Source: Neurospora tetraspora (taxonomy: Eukaryota > Ascomycota > Sordariomycetes > Sordariales > Sordariaceae). Taken from it: DNA of 64,000 nucleotides. The position numbers were made by a program, and so were the translations under genes. Numbering within the stretch: position 1 is the first letter of the stretch; every line of letters begins with the position of its first letter. The notes beneath the pieces are model-generated. The model saw nothing but the letters and a program-made list of their open reading frames with translations, did no database searches and was not told the DNA's origin. This document shows, one piece after another, positions 10,955-22,614 of this stretch. The DNA lies in the NCBI RefSeq assembly GCF_033439725.1, contig NW_026944383.1, positions 5,642,001 through 5,706,000 on the forward strand. Direction: 5' to 3'.

Positions 10955-13094
10955 TTTGAAGAATCCAAAACGACGACGACGAGTGTGGACGAAAGAAGAG
11001 AATAACCTTTGAGGAAGGGCTACTTACCTGGAATAAATAATGGGAAATTTTGATGGTCACTGAACAACACCTGAAAAGCAAGGCGATTAGCAAGGGTCCA
11101 GTGAATGGTACACCTTCCTCTTTGGGGTCTAGATTGAAGAAGTCGATGGACCTGGACCAGTATCGGCCCGCGCGTATCGTGCGTGGAGGTCCGTACCTTC
11201 CGTCCAGCTACAAAGCCGTGTAATGACCGTGAAAACGAGCGCGATGGCGAGCGAATGACGAGTTACAAAAACGCGGTAAGCTGCGCCGTAAGCCGGGGCG
11301 GGCGGTTGGTTGTGGTGGTGGATGCTGTGGATGGCGATGAGTCTGCGCCGTTCGACGCTGTGACACTGTAGTTGCTGCTTACTGCTCCAGTGTTTGCCTC
11401 CCGAAGGCTCCCAACAGAATCGATAGATGAGGCAGGCCGAAATGCTCCTTCAGGAAGGTGGTGGTGCTGCGCTCCGGAGATGTGAAAGATGGTGGAGCGG
11501 TGTCGCCATTGACGCCGGGGATTTGACTCGAGATCCAGAGTGCCGATCCGAAGCGGGGAACTTCGGGCATAGACTTCCCGACAGGGCCTAGCGACCTTGA
11601 CCTGCCGGCCGCCGACTTGGCCTATCTACGTGGACAGGGCCCCGGGCCATGTTGTTGTTATTCCCACGTCGTCGGTGATGAAGACGAGAATTATATGAGA
11701 CAATTGCGGTCGTGGAACGTTGTAGTATGGGTTGGTGCAGGCAGTTCATCGAGCACGGGTGGCTGTGTGTACGCGGCATCCAAGAACTTGGAATGGAAGA
11801 ATGAAGTTTAGATGACCACATTTCCTGGGGACACGAGAGAGATGTTGGACAATATTGAGGCTCAATTCCAACCCGCCAGCACGGGATGGATCATTGGAAT
11901 GTCCCACGGTTCGAGAACTGAGGAAAGAACAACTCCCGCGCCGGCCCAGAACACGGCCCCGAGCACGGGCCCGGCTTGGTGCAACCCCACTACAGCTCGG
12001 GTTCCGGCAGGCCAAGCTCCACCAACTGACGTACCTCTGTTGACAAATCTGAAATTCCCCTTCAGCTCCTTCCTCTCCTTCCTCAAAGCACTCAAACCAA
12101 AGGAAACTTTGCGGGCTGTTTGAAGTCAACAATCGCACGGAACGGAGATTTTTCGCCCACGAGCCAGCACAGGGTACCAGCTAAGTATCACAAGATTGAG
12201 TGCAATTCTGGTCAACCGCTGCGGCTTTCTCCTCTACCCCACCGAGCTGTAGGAAACCGAGTACCTACATGTAGGAGAGAAACCACAGCTTATATTGACT
12301 GCTTTCGTGCTAGCCAACTGAGTTGTAGTAGGAAGCTGCTTCCCCGTCGTCGTGGCCATTTTGCAAGTTCACGAGGTTTCCGAGCAATGATTTCGCTGAC
12401 GCTTCCAATTGCTGGTCCCATAGTTACCGTCTCCGGCGACCGAACAGCCTGGCATCGTGCGGACGAATCGGTAGCATAAATCGTTCATTCATCTCGTCAA
12501 TCATACAATTAAATACATTAAAAATACATCGCCATCGTCCGATAAGCCCTGACTCTCCGCCACGTGCTTTGACGGCGGCGCGACCCGAGACGCACCTTAA
12601 ATCCACCGTCAATGGCCAGTCGGCATCCTGATATGACCACATTATAGGTATTCCCTCCTTCTGGCCATGGGATTCCATCCTCCAGACTCGCCGTACCGAA
12701 TAATAGTTGGCAAAGAGGCTCGAATGAAGCAAAGACATGTTGGCTATCTCGTCGGCGCATCATGTCCGTTACGAGGCCGAGACACGAAGGAAGCGAGGAA
12801 AATTATCGGTCGAGCTGCCACTGGTCGTAAACGAAGCATTCGCACCAGACGCATTCCTCAAGGCCGCTCAAACCCGCTTTAAGGATGCTTTTTACGACTC
12901 GTCGCAACCAAAGGGCACAGTTGCCGCAGAAGATAATATGGGTCGAGTTTTGGACCTGTTCTTCGTCAAAAGACACCGGAACTATCGGCCTGGCATCGAC
13001 GAAGCCCCTTTTCGCTTTCCATGTGGTGTGACCTAGCGACATTTTCAGGCATTCGACAAATGGGGTTCCCCGAGGTCGGTGCTCCGGCAGCACA
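10955..13094. other. Intergenic, no gene seen
   Basis: This 2.1 kb carries the S28 gene promoter and the 3' flank of the DUF6601-like gene. Several short overlapping open frames exist on both strands, but none shows a domain, a credible splice pattern or repeat structure. I see no tRNA. Confidence 0.45.
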
Positions 13095-14395
13095 CTACCA
13101 GATAACGCCATGAGTCTTTTCACCGCCCTTCCATCTATTGTCCTTCTTAAGCCTGCGTGTCTTAATGCCGGTCCAGATATCTAAAACCGCCACGACGCTG
13201 ACGCCCGACAGGGCAAGGAAGATAACCGCGGCAATCAGTAGGGACACCCCAATAGGGAACCATATCGAAGCCTTCTTGAGCGAGAGCCACTTATCGCCCT
13301 CCTTGAAATCGGTATCCAGCGCCTGCAGGCTGACCTGCATGGAGTTGAGGATGACGGAGCAGATCGCAAAGATGGTGAGCAGAGGTGCCAGACTGTGGGT
13401 AAGGAAGGATCCCCACTGCGGCCAGATGTGGAAAAAGGCCAGCTTCCCCCGGAAGAAGAACGAGGCCATGTTGAGCCGGCTGAGACGCAGCTCGCCGAAC
13501 TCATAGCGTTTGGAGACCTGGTCATCGCGAGCGAGACTGAAGGGCCGGATGAAGTCGCACCACTCTTCGTATGTGGGGTGCTTGCCGTCTGTCTTTCTTG
13601 GGATCAGTCTTTTCTCAACGGCCAGTTCGAAGTCGACCTCATATTTGATTAGGAAGTAATAGCTTCGCATGAAGCCGAGGCAAGCCTTATAAACCTCTTC
13701 GTTGGCGTCGGCGATGTATTCCCAGAAGACTTTGCAGTAGAAGTAGGCTGGGACTGGCTTAATGAAGATCCGCTCGTAGTACCAGACCAGGTGCAGGCAG
13801 GGATGCTCGTCGACCTTGATCTCTCGGTCGTGCGCGCCTTGGTGGTGGAGGGGCATGATGTGTCGGTAGGAGGGGGTTTGAACCTGGATATGGGTTGGTA
13901 TCCTCGCAGATCTGAACACCGGGTGAGAAAGCTTACGAATATGTATTTCATCCACTTCAGCAGGCGATCAGTTTTCTTGGTTAAGTGAGACCGTTCCAGG
14001 TACTCTGCCGGATGATCGTTGGGATCCGATGAGGAACCGTCAAGGTATACACGCGGCTGCCCAGGCAGATATGGCTTGCCAACATTATCCGCAGGTTTCA
14101 AGCCCAAGCGGATATCTGCGGTATTCGGGATCACAGTTCCTGCGATCTTGATCTGAGGTGTATTGCCGACCATGTCTTGGATGCGGCTCCAGTGGCAGCC
14201 CGGACCTTTTGAGGCAGTGGTGGCACTGGTCATGCTTCGAGGGATCCTGGAAGGTGTCATGGCCATAGCGGGTATCGAAGACTGTTGCGACTCGTCCTTC
14301 TCTGCCGCTGGTGGTGGTGAAGGAGGGCATGACAAGGGGCCTGTCGCCGTTGTCGCTATCGACCGTACATCGGATTCAACTGCGGCTCCCATCAT
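13095..14395 (-). CDS. Fungal membrane protein of unknown function, DUF6601-like
   Basis: Two exons (14395-13937 and 13883-13095) give 415 residues. The N-terminal 70 residues are low-complexity, rich in Ser, Pro and Thr. The conserved core runs from YLERSHLTKKTDRLLKWMKY through MPLHHQGAHDREI and HPCLHLVWYYERIFIKP; histidines and aromatic residues dominate it. Two membrane helices are predicted near residues 315-335 and 361-389, followed by a basic tail (KTRRLKKDNRWKGG) that is probably cytosolic. From memory this architecture matches the fungal family DUF6601, whose function is unknown; I could not search to confirm it. The intron keeps phase 0 and rejoins VQTPSYRHIMPLHH cleanly. An alternative start at 14446 would add 17 residues; 14395 (MMGAAVES) was chosen as the more compact reading. 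Confidence 0.75.
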
Positions 14396-14747
14396 GGTTG
14401 TCAGAGATGGGTAAGGTAGGTACCTAGGGCAGACTATCGGGAGCACGAAAAGAAAAGGAAGCAGATCAAAGTGCAGTTATGTCTTGACTATTTCACAAAG
14501 TGAGAAGAATGTGGATGGAGATATGCAGTGTAGTCAGCAGTCACACGACGGCCGAGATGGAGGCAGGCGGGTGCCTGATACTATTTAACCATAGAGGTGG
14601 GCGGCCATCGTGACCATTGGGAATTTGGGGGTCATTTGCCCATTTAGCCCAGCTTGGCTGCGTCAAGAAGTATCGCGCTGAAGCAGGCGGTTCGGAAGGC
14701 CCAAGAAAGTAATTAGTGGGCCTATGCAGGCCAATTCTGCTGTTTGT

Positions 14748-14775
14748 TATCTTCATGCCCTTGGGCATGAAGATA
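14748..14775. repeat. Perfect 13-bp inverted repeat with 2-nt loop
   Basis: The arms TATCTTCATGCCC and GGGCATGAAGATA are exact complements separated by TT. The sequence could form a tight hairpin in RNA or DNA, or be a dimeric protein-binding site. There is no poly-T run beside it, so a bacterial-type terminator reading does not apply. Confidence 0.9.
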
Positions 14776-17730
14776 GGTGCATTTTGCTGTTTCCCCCAAC
14801 AGCACCAATCATAACCCCGGTCACAACAACGCGTCTTTTAGCCCACGTCCTCGATCGGTACCAACTCTAGCTGCATTTCCGCCTTGTACCCCAAATCAGC
14901 ACGCATAAAAAACAGCTGGATGAACCAAACGGGCCCTCTGTCTCGCTTTCTGCTATCATCTCAGCCACGATATCCATGCCAAACATCGACACTGTTGACG
15001 ATGTCTACGCCGCACTCGAGCGTTCCAGAAGCGTTGACTTTCAAGTATCAAGATGGAAAGCCATGTGTTCATCGTCATGGATCTTCCGGTTGCTTGAAGA
15101 GGAGGGATAGGCCCATTCCAGAGGCCAAAGTTACATCAGAAGAGGTAGACGTAGGTATGCCTGCACCACGATAAGTGTTAGCAATCATAGTGTAAATCGA
15201 ATCCTTTGCATGCAAGTTCTATCACTTCTGATCATCACCAGTTTCTACGGGTTTATCATCTTGGACTCTTGTAGCCATGCATGTGGCACCAGACTGCGGG
15301 ATTTGATTCCTTCATTCCTCTGAGTTCATGTCTTCGATGTGAGTGCGGCCCGTCGTGCTTGCCGCACCCTTTCGGAACAGTGGCCTTCCTCTGCAATACT
15401 CGCTGCATCTTTGAACGCCTGTCAGAACCTTGTTCGTGTTGTTGTCGTGGTGGGCAATCATGGACGGTGAGACAAAAGTCAGTTTTCAGCTCGATGTTTG
15501 TTGGTGATAACTGGAAGAGCAAATGACACTGGGGAAGGCTGACCCCTTCTCAATCTCGCTACGGTCAACATTCCAGAACGACAAGGAAAAATCCCCGTCG
15601 GTGTGCGAACATAAGCCTGTCAAGGTCCGGCATCAGCAAGCAAACAGATCTGGTACCACTCACCTTGAACCCTAACCCGCGGTCAGAAGTACGATCCATG
15701 AAGGACGGCGACGCATGGAGACGTGGACGAAAGTGATGGCCGGCAACAGCAACGCCCACAGTCCGGCTTACCCGACCAAAATTGGCAGGTCGATGACGAT
15801 TTCTCACATCAGCAGAAGCGGCTAGGGGTAAGGCGTAGCTGGCAAAGCTGCGAGGAAAAGATTCCGAGTTGGGGCTCGCCCGAACGGCAGCATGGCGTGC
15901 AAGTGAAAGACGTGGTGGTGGTGACGAGAAAAGGAACGATTGACGCTGCAGGCCTCATTGACCGGGTTTTGGTGTCGAAACGCAGCCACATTAGTGGTGA
16001 CTGGTGGCCTTCTGGCAGGCTTCTGACGGGCTCTTTCCTCAGTGGACGGGATCTCCGTGTCAGTGAACATGCACATAGCCGTCCAATTTCTCCGAGCAGA
16101 TATCTTGGTTGTCACTTCCATGGACCGTAAGTTGAGCCTTGTAGCAATGAAGATTAATACCGAAAGTGACACATCTCTTTCGACTGCGACTCTGCTGCCA
16201 ACAGGTTGCGGGAATCATGGCACGGGAACGGATGTCATGTTACATACCTCGCAGGTCTTGGGCTCTTGGTGGGGGAGGTGCTGCGGTTGGTGCAGAAGCG
16301 CAGGCGCGGCTATCGTCTTGTTGGTAACATGGTAGCATCGCGTCCATTCTCCTCTTCTCAAGAGACTGACGAGACCGAGAGGCAGAGGCTTCGGACTGCA
16401 AGCTTGGGCGGGGTTTTCGAAGTGGCCACCGGCCCCCAAGTGTGTTGAAGATCCAGAGGCTTGAGGAGGCAAAGGAGGTCGGAATCGTGTACTGTTTCTG
16501 GTGGTGCTGTGTCGCACTGCCTGCCTGTGACACACGAAAAGTGCGAAAAAGTGATGTCTGGTTTTATGACATGGCTGATGGCAGTGAGGATGTTGGTTTG
16601 GGCCGGGAGAGGACGTTTGCCCCTGGGCAAGGGTTGTCGAGATTGGGTGGTTGTTGCTGGAAAGGATGAAGGGTTCGCAGACGGGATGAGAGCAACCTGG
16701 AAAGTTCCCGTCGGCATGGCCCGCATCGATCATGTTCCGTCCACTGTTCGAAGTGGAAATACAGCGGCTTGCAGCGGTGTTAACATGAAATGAGTCAGGC
16801 TGGTGAGGACTTATACATATGCTGTTAGGGATTAACAAGATATAGCGCCAGAGCAGTAACGGACGCTGTGCAGTGCACTAACATGAAGCTGGATCAAGTG
16901 TTTAGGAAGTGTAGAGAGGCGGGGCGGCCCCAACTGATGCCAAGCCTGTAGTGCACTGACACAGCCCGCTCCCCGCCTTCCCGGTGGGGCCTCTATTTTT
17001 GTGTTTGTTCTTTAACCCTGGCAATCTTGGCTTATTTTCTCCGCATTCTCCAAAACAAACACATCGTGATGATCGTCGTGTCACCAGTCACCACTCATCT
17101 CAACGACATCCCTCGACCTCACCAAATCCGACCCTCCCACAGTCGTCCAGCCCAAAGCCACTACATCTCGACATGCGCAAAGCTTTCAATGAGGGCTCTT
17201 CCTCAAAGTCCGCCACCGATACAATGACGACCCAGCGGTTGTCGAAGGTTGCTCGGACGTCTGGTCTTTGTCGTGGAATGCCGTGTTCTTTGTCATTCAT
17301 AAGCCAGGCAGGCCAGGCCATTGACCCCGTCTCGTCCGTCAAATGATTACCTGACAGTTGTACACACCACAGTACATGCCCCTGCTGGTCAACTCAACTT
17401 CATCCCACTGTAACGGTCTCGTCCTTTGGCTGCTCATTGCCTGGCCGCCTTTCCCGCTCTTGGGTCTCCCGCCGGTGGATCGCCATCTTTTTCTTCTTCC
17501 CGTCAGGCGTCCGCCAACAAGCCGTCTGTCAACCCGTCACATTTCAATGCCAGCACCGAGTGGATGCAGCGATGCAGGTCGCAGCAGAAGTGGAAGGACA
17601 ACAGTGTCGTCTGCATTCGACCCTGGGCGGGAACGACACAACTTCCATGAACCCCTCGCCTCGCTGGGCGGACTGTTAGCACGTTGGAGTACACACTGGA
17701 GGCACTACATCTCCTTGTCCTCTCCTCGCC

Positions 17731-17838
17731 ATGGAACCCAATCAAAATGATGCTGCCTTCGGGCCAAGCTTTTCCATGTCGGCTTTTGGCTTATCCTTTG
17801 ATGGAGCCTCCTTCACTTGTCGTTACTCCTTTGGGTAA
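17731..17838 (+). other. Possible upstream ORF (35 codons) in the leader of the gene at 18129
   Basis: An ATG in good context (CGCCATGG) opens a 35-codon frame reading MEPNQNDAAFGPSFSMSAFG and onward. It ends at TAA about 290 nt before the main start. A GTAAGG splice-donor-like site overlaps the stop, and the same frame is open again after the next TTTCAG, so this may instead be a leader exon. Without transcript data neither reading can be preferred. Confidence 0.25.
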
Positions 17839-18128
17839 GGTTGATTTCAGCCCATCAAGGCCGCCCCTACGGTCACCATCCTGGTCCGTCTTGGGTCCGG
17901 GTCCAGTATCGACTGCACTCGTTTTCCAGCCATTGTTCTTACCGGCCCATCCTCTACAGGCATTGGAATCCCGTCAGCTATCATCTGATGTAAAAGCTTT
18001 GGGATTGCCTACGTGCAGGTTCCTGAACCTCTCCCTTTCATCTCTTCTCATCGTCAACCTCTCTCCGTCCATCCTCGAGATTTCCTCCCTCTCCCATTCC
18101 TTATTCCCATCATACCACTGAACTCATC

Positions 18129-19413
18129 ATGGCAAGCAGTGCAGAGGTAATCTCTCAACTCACCGCATACTGGGGATTCTCGTGCCCAAAAGGTGGAGCC
18201 TTCTACATCTGTCCTGAGAAGAAGCACGAGTTTCTCGGTTGCTGCACCGTCAATCCATGCACCGAGGAACGAAGTGGTGTCTGCCCGGACGACCAACTCG
18301 AAGCCGCTACCTTCTCTATAGCAAAATACGACATTCTTCCGGCGCAAGGATGCGACGTCTCAATTCAAGAAGCATTATTCTACACATGCAATGGTTCTTC
18401 GCCTCCATTTATGGGTTGTTGCGCTTCCAACCCCTGTAACGCTGGTTGTCCCCAGGATAAATTAAGGCCGGCGGTCCTGAACAACCTCCCGGGGGAGTGG
18501 ACGAAACGGGATTATCTACTCAACCCTAACGGCTCTGGTATCAGCTATAACCGCACCAAAACCGAACCCAGCAGCAGCGCCAGCAGCACAAGCGAGCCCA
18601 CCAGCAGCAGCACAAACCAGCCCAACAGCAGCACAAACGACCTGGACAGAAGCGGAGGACTATCCACTGGCGCTATTGCCGGCATCGCTGTAGGCGCTGT
18701 TATTGCAGTCCTCGTCATTGTTGCCGGACTCATGTGGAAGTGCGGATGGTTCCCAAGGAAGAAGAAGGCGGAGGAAAACAAGCAGGAGGCGGATGTGCCC
18801 GGAGCAGCCATGTCTCATATGAGCCCTATGACTCCCATGACCCAGCAAGCATACCCACACCAAGGACAACAAGGATACGGATACGCCGATGAGAGCGGAC
18901 GGTCGGTCATGAGCAGCCCAAGCACAGGCTACATCCGAGGTAAGAGCCAAGAGTCTACTATCCCCTATTCCTCCCCGCCATCCCACTGATCAGACTGGCT
19001 AATGCTCAGTCTCTCAATATGCAGACTCCTACGTGAGTGGCGTCACTGCTCCCGGCAGCCAGTATGGTCCTCTTTCCCCCGCCCTTTCCAAGGCAGGTCT
19101 CCATAGCCAGCACGCGTCTCCGAATCTTAAGCAAGAAGGCTTTGATCCAAAGTACGGCTACAACGGCTACAACGGCTACCAGAACAACGGCTTGGGACTA
19201 GGTACCGTTTCAGAGTTGCCCGTCACCGACCACCACTTCGGCGCGCAGGAATTGCCTGCGGGGGACTATCCCGGCTTTGAGATGGACGCCGGCGCCGTTC
19301 AGCCCCCACAGGAGCAAAACCAGCAACAACAGCATGCCAGTCCCCAGGGAGGCGATCGGCAAGACGTCAACCAGGAGCACGCCACTCAGCATGTCGAAGA
19401 GAGGAGGAATTGA
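18129..19413 (+). CDS. Cysteine-rich single-pass membrane protein with duplicated GCC/NPC module, function unknown
   Basis: Two exons (18129-18939 and 19025-19413) give 399 residues. The N-terminal region holds two copies of one cysteine module: FYICPEKKHEFLGCCTVNPC at 25-44 and FYTCNGSSPPFMGCCASNPC at 84-103. Each is followed by a CP-x2-(Q/K)L tail, near 52-57 and 107-112. A Ser/Thr/Asn-rich stalk (about 145-175, probably O-glycosylated) leads to a glycine-alanine-rich membrane helix near 181-203. A basic stop-transfer (PRKKK) follows, then a long tail rich in Met, Tyr, Gly and Gln (YGYNGYNGY). The layout resembles fungal cell-surface sensors. No signal peptide is obvious at the chosen start (MASSAEVISQ), so either the helix itself directs insertion or a leader exon lies upstream. 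I do not recognise a named family. Confidence 0.82.
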
Positions 19414-20292
19414 TCGAAAAGAAAAACGAAAACGAAAAGGGGGGAATGGGTAAAGAAGATGACATGGAGGGAGCCATGGTCTATAGGGAAGATGATATCA
19501 TGGACGTTTAGGATGCCACGGCGTCACGGCGAATAAGGGCATCGGGCGTTATAGATGCATGCATTGTACTCCCCCAAATCGGGGCCTTAATGCAGATGTC
19601 AATGTTTACGACATCTGTATAATACTTCTTCCACTGTTACCAACTGTTACCAACTTGATCATATATCACTTTTACCCCTTCTTTCACCTGCTTTGAGTTG
19701 CTGCCCACTAATTATACTTACCTAAGTCTTCTTCATCGGCTGCATAAAGCTTCAATCATAAGATCTCTCTCTAGCTTCTGCTCGAACAGAAAGCTAAAAC
19801 TAGTAAAAAGCAACCCCTGTGCGTAAAACCCCAATGTACTCTTTCCAACACACTAGCTAACGGCCACTCTGCCCAGTACCCATGCTCCCAACCTTCCAGA
19901 GGCAACAAGTTACTTCAATCACTCCTTCTCTTCACTCATGGACAACATGAACCTGGATGCGAATACGATCTTGACTCGCTACTTGGTAAGATGCTATATC
20001 AACCCCCCTTACCCCTACTCCAACGATATGCGAGACTGTTGTCTAATAATGGTAGTTGAACAAACGACCAACGGCCAAATGAAGAAGTATATACAGATAT
20101 CGGACCCTTTCAATCCAGTCGACTATCATCAACCATCGACCGAAAGAAAGCCCACAAAGTATTCACAAGAACTTTAATCACCTTCCCCGTATCTTTCTCC
20201 CCCCTTCCCCTCTCCGAAGTCTGAACTCCTCACCTTCCTCCATGACACCCGTACCACCTTCCTCTATCAGCCTCTTGCCCTCACCCAACCCC
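19414..20292. other. Convergent 3' flanks, no gene seen
   Basis: The 3' ends of the membrane protein gene and the AA9 gene face each other across this 0.9 kb. The small frame at 19938-20177 has no supporting feature. The DNA is somewhat AT-rich, as expected of untranslated and terminator sequence. Confidence 0.45.
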
Positions 20293-21521
20293 TTACAAAC
20301 ACTGCGAGTAATAATCATTTTGGACCTTGCAGCTCGACCCGCTCGCGCACGAAGTGCACCCGCTATATCCAATGCCGCCGCACTGTCCCCACTTGGCCAC
20401 CGAGCAGCCGGAAGGGCTGGTGGGCTGGCTGCCCGCGGCCGTGGTGGTGGCAGCCGCCTTGGTGCTGGTGGCAATGACGGTCGAGGTCTTGAGGGTGGTG
20501 GGCTGGGATGGGTTAGAGCCACCACCGTTGCCGGAGCCGGAGCAAGAAAACTCGGCGGGGCCGGGGACGGTGTAGTTGTTGAAGTTGTTGTAGATCTTTT
20601 TTTGGGGGGTTAGTATTTGATAGGTAGGTGTGGAGAAGAGAATGGGGAAGAGGAAGCACAAAGGGGTAAGGGGCTGTAAGAAGGAGTGGGAGCGGAGGGC
20701 AGGGACCACCGAGCAGTTCGACTACTCGTTCTTTCCCACTCGTCCTTCATCGCTCCTTCTTGTATACCCTCCGACCGGAAGTTTGGGGAAGGAGCGACCT
20801 GGTGATCTGGAAAAGGGGGGGGAGAGAGGGAAAGAGACTTACGTTGACGGTGTAACCGGGGTCGGTGTCCTTGAAGGCTCCGGGGATGGAGACGGTGGCG
20901 GGGGAGGCGCTACCGCCGCCCGTCACGGATATGTGAGCGCAGGAGAGGTAGAACTGGGGGATGCCTGCGGGCCAGGGGCTAAGATGAAGGATTCGTTAGC
21001 TCTGTGTCCTTTTACTTCTTTCGATCACGGCACAGGAATGATGCAACTCACTTGTGGATACCAATTTGCTGAATACGCAGCAGATAATCACCCGAGGGAA
21101 TGCACGAAGGGATCGTGAAGGTGTAAGTATCCGACAAAGTCCAGCCACCACCGGGGAAGGTAGCACCCCAGTCCTTGATCTTGAACCAACCGCCCGAGCC
21201 ATCATAGCTGGAAAGGGATCCGGGAGCCTTGGAGAGGTAGACGGAGGTGGGACCCTGGTGGTAGACGGGCGTGTCGGTCTTGAAGGTGACCTGGGAACCG
21301 GCAGCAACGGAGAGGGTTTCGACGCCGGAAGCGCTGGCGCCAACGTTGCACCGAAGGTCGTTGGAGGTCAAGTCGGTCACGGGCGAGTTGTAGTTGGTGT
21401 GCTTGCGGATGTACTGCCATACCGGGTTGACGGAGGTGCCGGCGCCGACTTGTTGGAAGATGTAGTGGGCCGAGGCCTCGCTGGCGGCGAGGGAGAGGGC
21501 GGCAGCGACTGAGAGCTTCAT
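20293..21521 (-). CDS. AA9 lytic polysaccharide monooxygenase with C-terminal CBM1 (formerly GH61)
   Basis: A secreted copper enzyme that oxidatively cleaves cellulose. Three exons (21521-21052, 20978-20843, 20595-20293) give 302 residues. The 18-residue signal peptide ends ...SEASA, which exposes H19 as the mature N-terminus, the first ligand of the copper histidine brace. H88 (in VYHQGP) is the second ligand. Q165 and axial Y167 (in PQFYLSC) complete the active site, after the family signature PWPAGIP split at an intron. A Ser/Thr/Ala-rich linker joins to a fungal CBM1 (about 266-302), with the [13 protein letters not shown] core and conserved cysteines and aromatics. All introns have consensus donors, and CTAAC precedes the last acceptor. 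The enzyme depends on copper, which the Ctr transporter in this window could help supply; that link is only inference. Confidence 0.95.
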
Positions 21522-22614
21522 GATGGGCTATTGGTACGAGGTGGTGTCTAGTAAGGAATGGATTGTCAAAGCTGCGTTGACCGGGCTGGCAGGTAGATCC
21601 AAAATCTGGCGTCTTGGGACTTGAGGCTGGAGGCGAGGAGAGCAAAAGGAACAAGACCTAAGAGGGTGCGTCCCAGCCAGATATATAGCACTTGGACCCA
21701 AGAACCATGATCCGTTCCCGAACGTACCATCGTCCACACGGACTTACATACACATCGATCACAAACCTGGTCATCCGAGATATTGGAGGATGGGAAGCCC
21801 CCACCTCGACGGCGACACCAACCCAGGATTTGGCATCAACGTTGCATGGCGCAACAAACAGCGGCCCGGTAACCGGAGCAACGATGTCTACAAGCCATGC
21901 CGGGACCTGGATGAGCGAAGGCTTGATGTTCTTGTCAAATCCAGATGTGTTCAGTAGAGGACGTTCCGGTTCCCGTTGCGGACATGGACGTCCGCCCTTC
22001 CCAAAGCGGTTCGAGGTCGTGGTTAATTGGACCAATGGGCGTTAAGGGGTTAAATTGAGGACTATGCGAAAAACCTCCATGCACTCCACAACCGGGTTGC
22101 GGTTGTGGTACTCGAGGTTAGCTCCGGGTTGTTTTGGTGATCCAATGTCACCTTCTTGGCATCTATCATGGGTTTCGGAACGTGGCCCTCCTCGTCTAGC
22201 GACTTCTAGGGCCTGGGCAGCGATCGGAACCACGGGACCGAACTCCACATGTTTCGAAACATCAACAACCTCGACCCCCGGTGACGACGTTTCATGAAGG
22301 CGCCCACTGGCCATGCCTGACGTCAATACGCCTTTCGCTTCGCTGCATCTAAAACATTGGCGATGGTAGGCAGTTGGTGGTGGGCAATTTAGATCTTGTT
22401 AAGCGATGGCCTTGTTCATATTGGGTGAGTGTGCTTGGGGATTGCAAAGGAAACAGCCGTTATGCGTGGGCAGGATTGCATAAAGGGGTGGAAGGAGGAT
22501 GATCCGTTGATGTAAGTGTGTTCAAATCTGTTAGGTCTATTAGTATCGAGGAAACACAACATGACAAACCCATCTCAGTTCCTCTCCAAGTTCAAAGTCC
22601 AAAACGCACAATGT
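21522..22614. other. Intergenic, no gene seen
   Basis: The region holds the promoter of the AA9 gene and the 3' flank of the broken 6PGDH-like gene. Frames on both strands between 21.66 and 22.33 kb overlap one another and carry no recognisable domain. Confidence 0.45.

Larger units (their letters stand above)
14396..18128. other. Long gene-poor region upstream of the cysteine-rich membrane protein
   Basis: About 3.7 kb without a gene I can support. The longest frames (for example 16215-16838 minus) have composition and codon patterns that look like noncoding DNA. The right part (about 17.0-18.1 kb) is rich in pyrimidine runs and probably holds a promoter and long leader for the gene starting at 18129. 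A perfect hairpin sequence lies at 14748-14775. Confidence 0.45.

Noticed and set aside
16215-16838. 207-codon minus-strand frame
   Set aside because: His/Pro/Ser/Thr-rich low-quality composition, no domain, overlapped by equally long frames on both strands.
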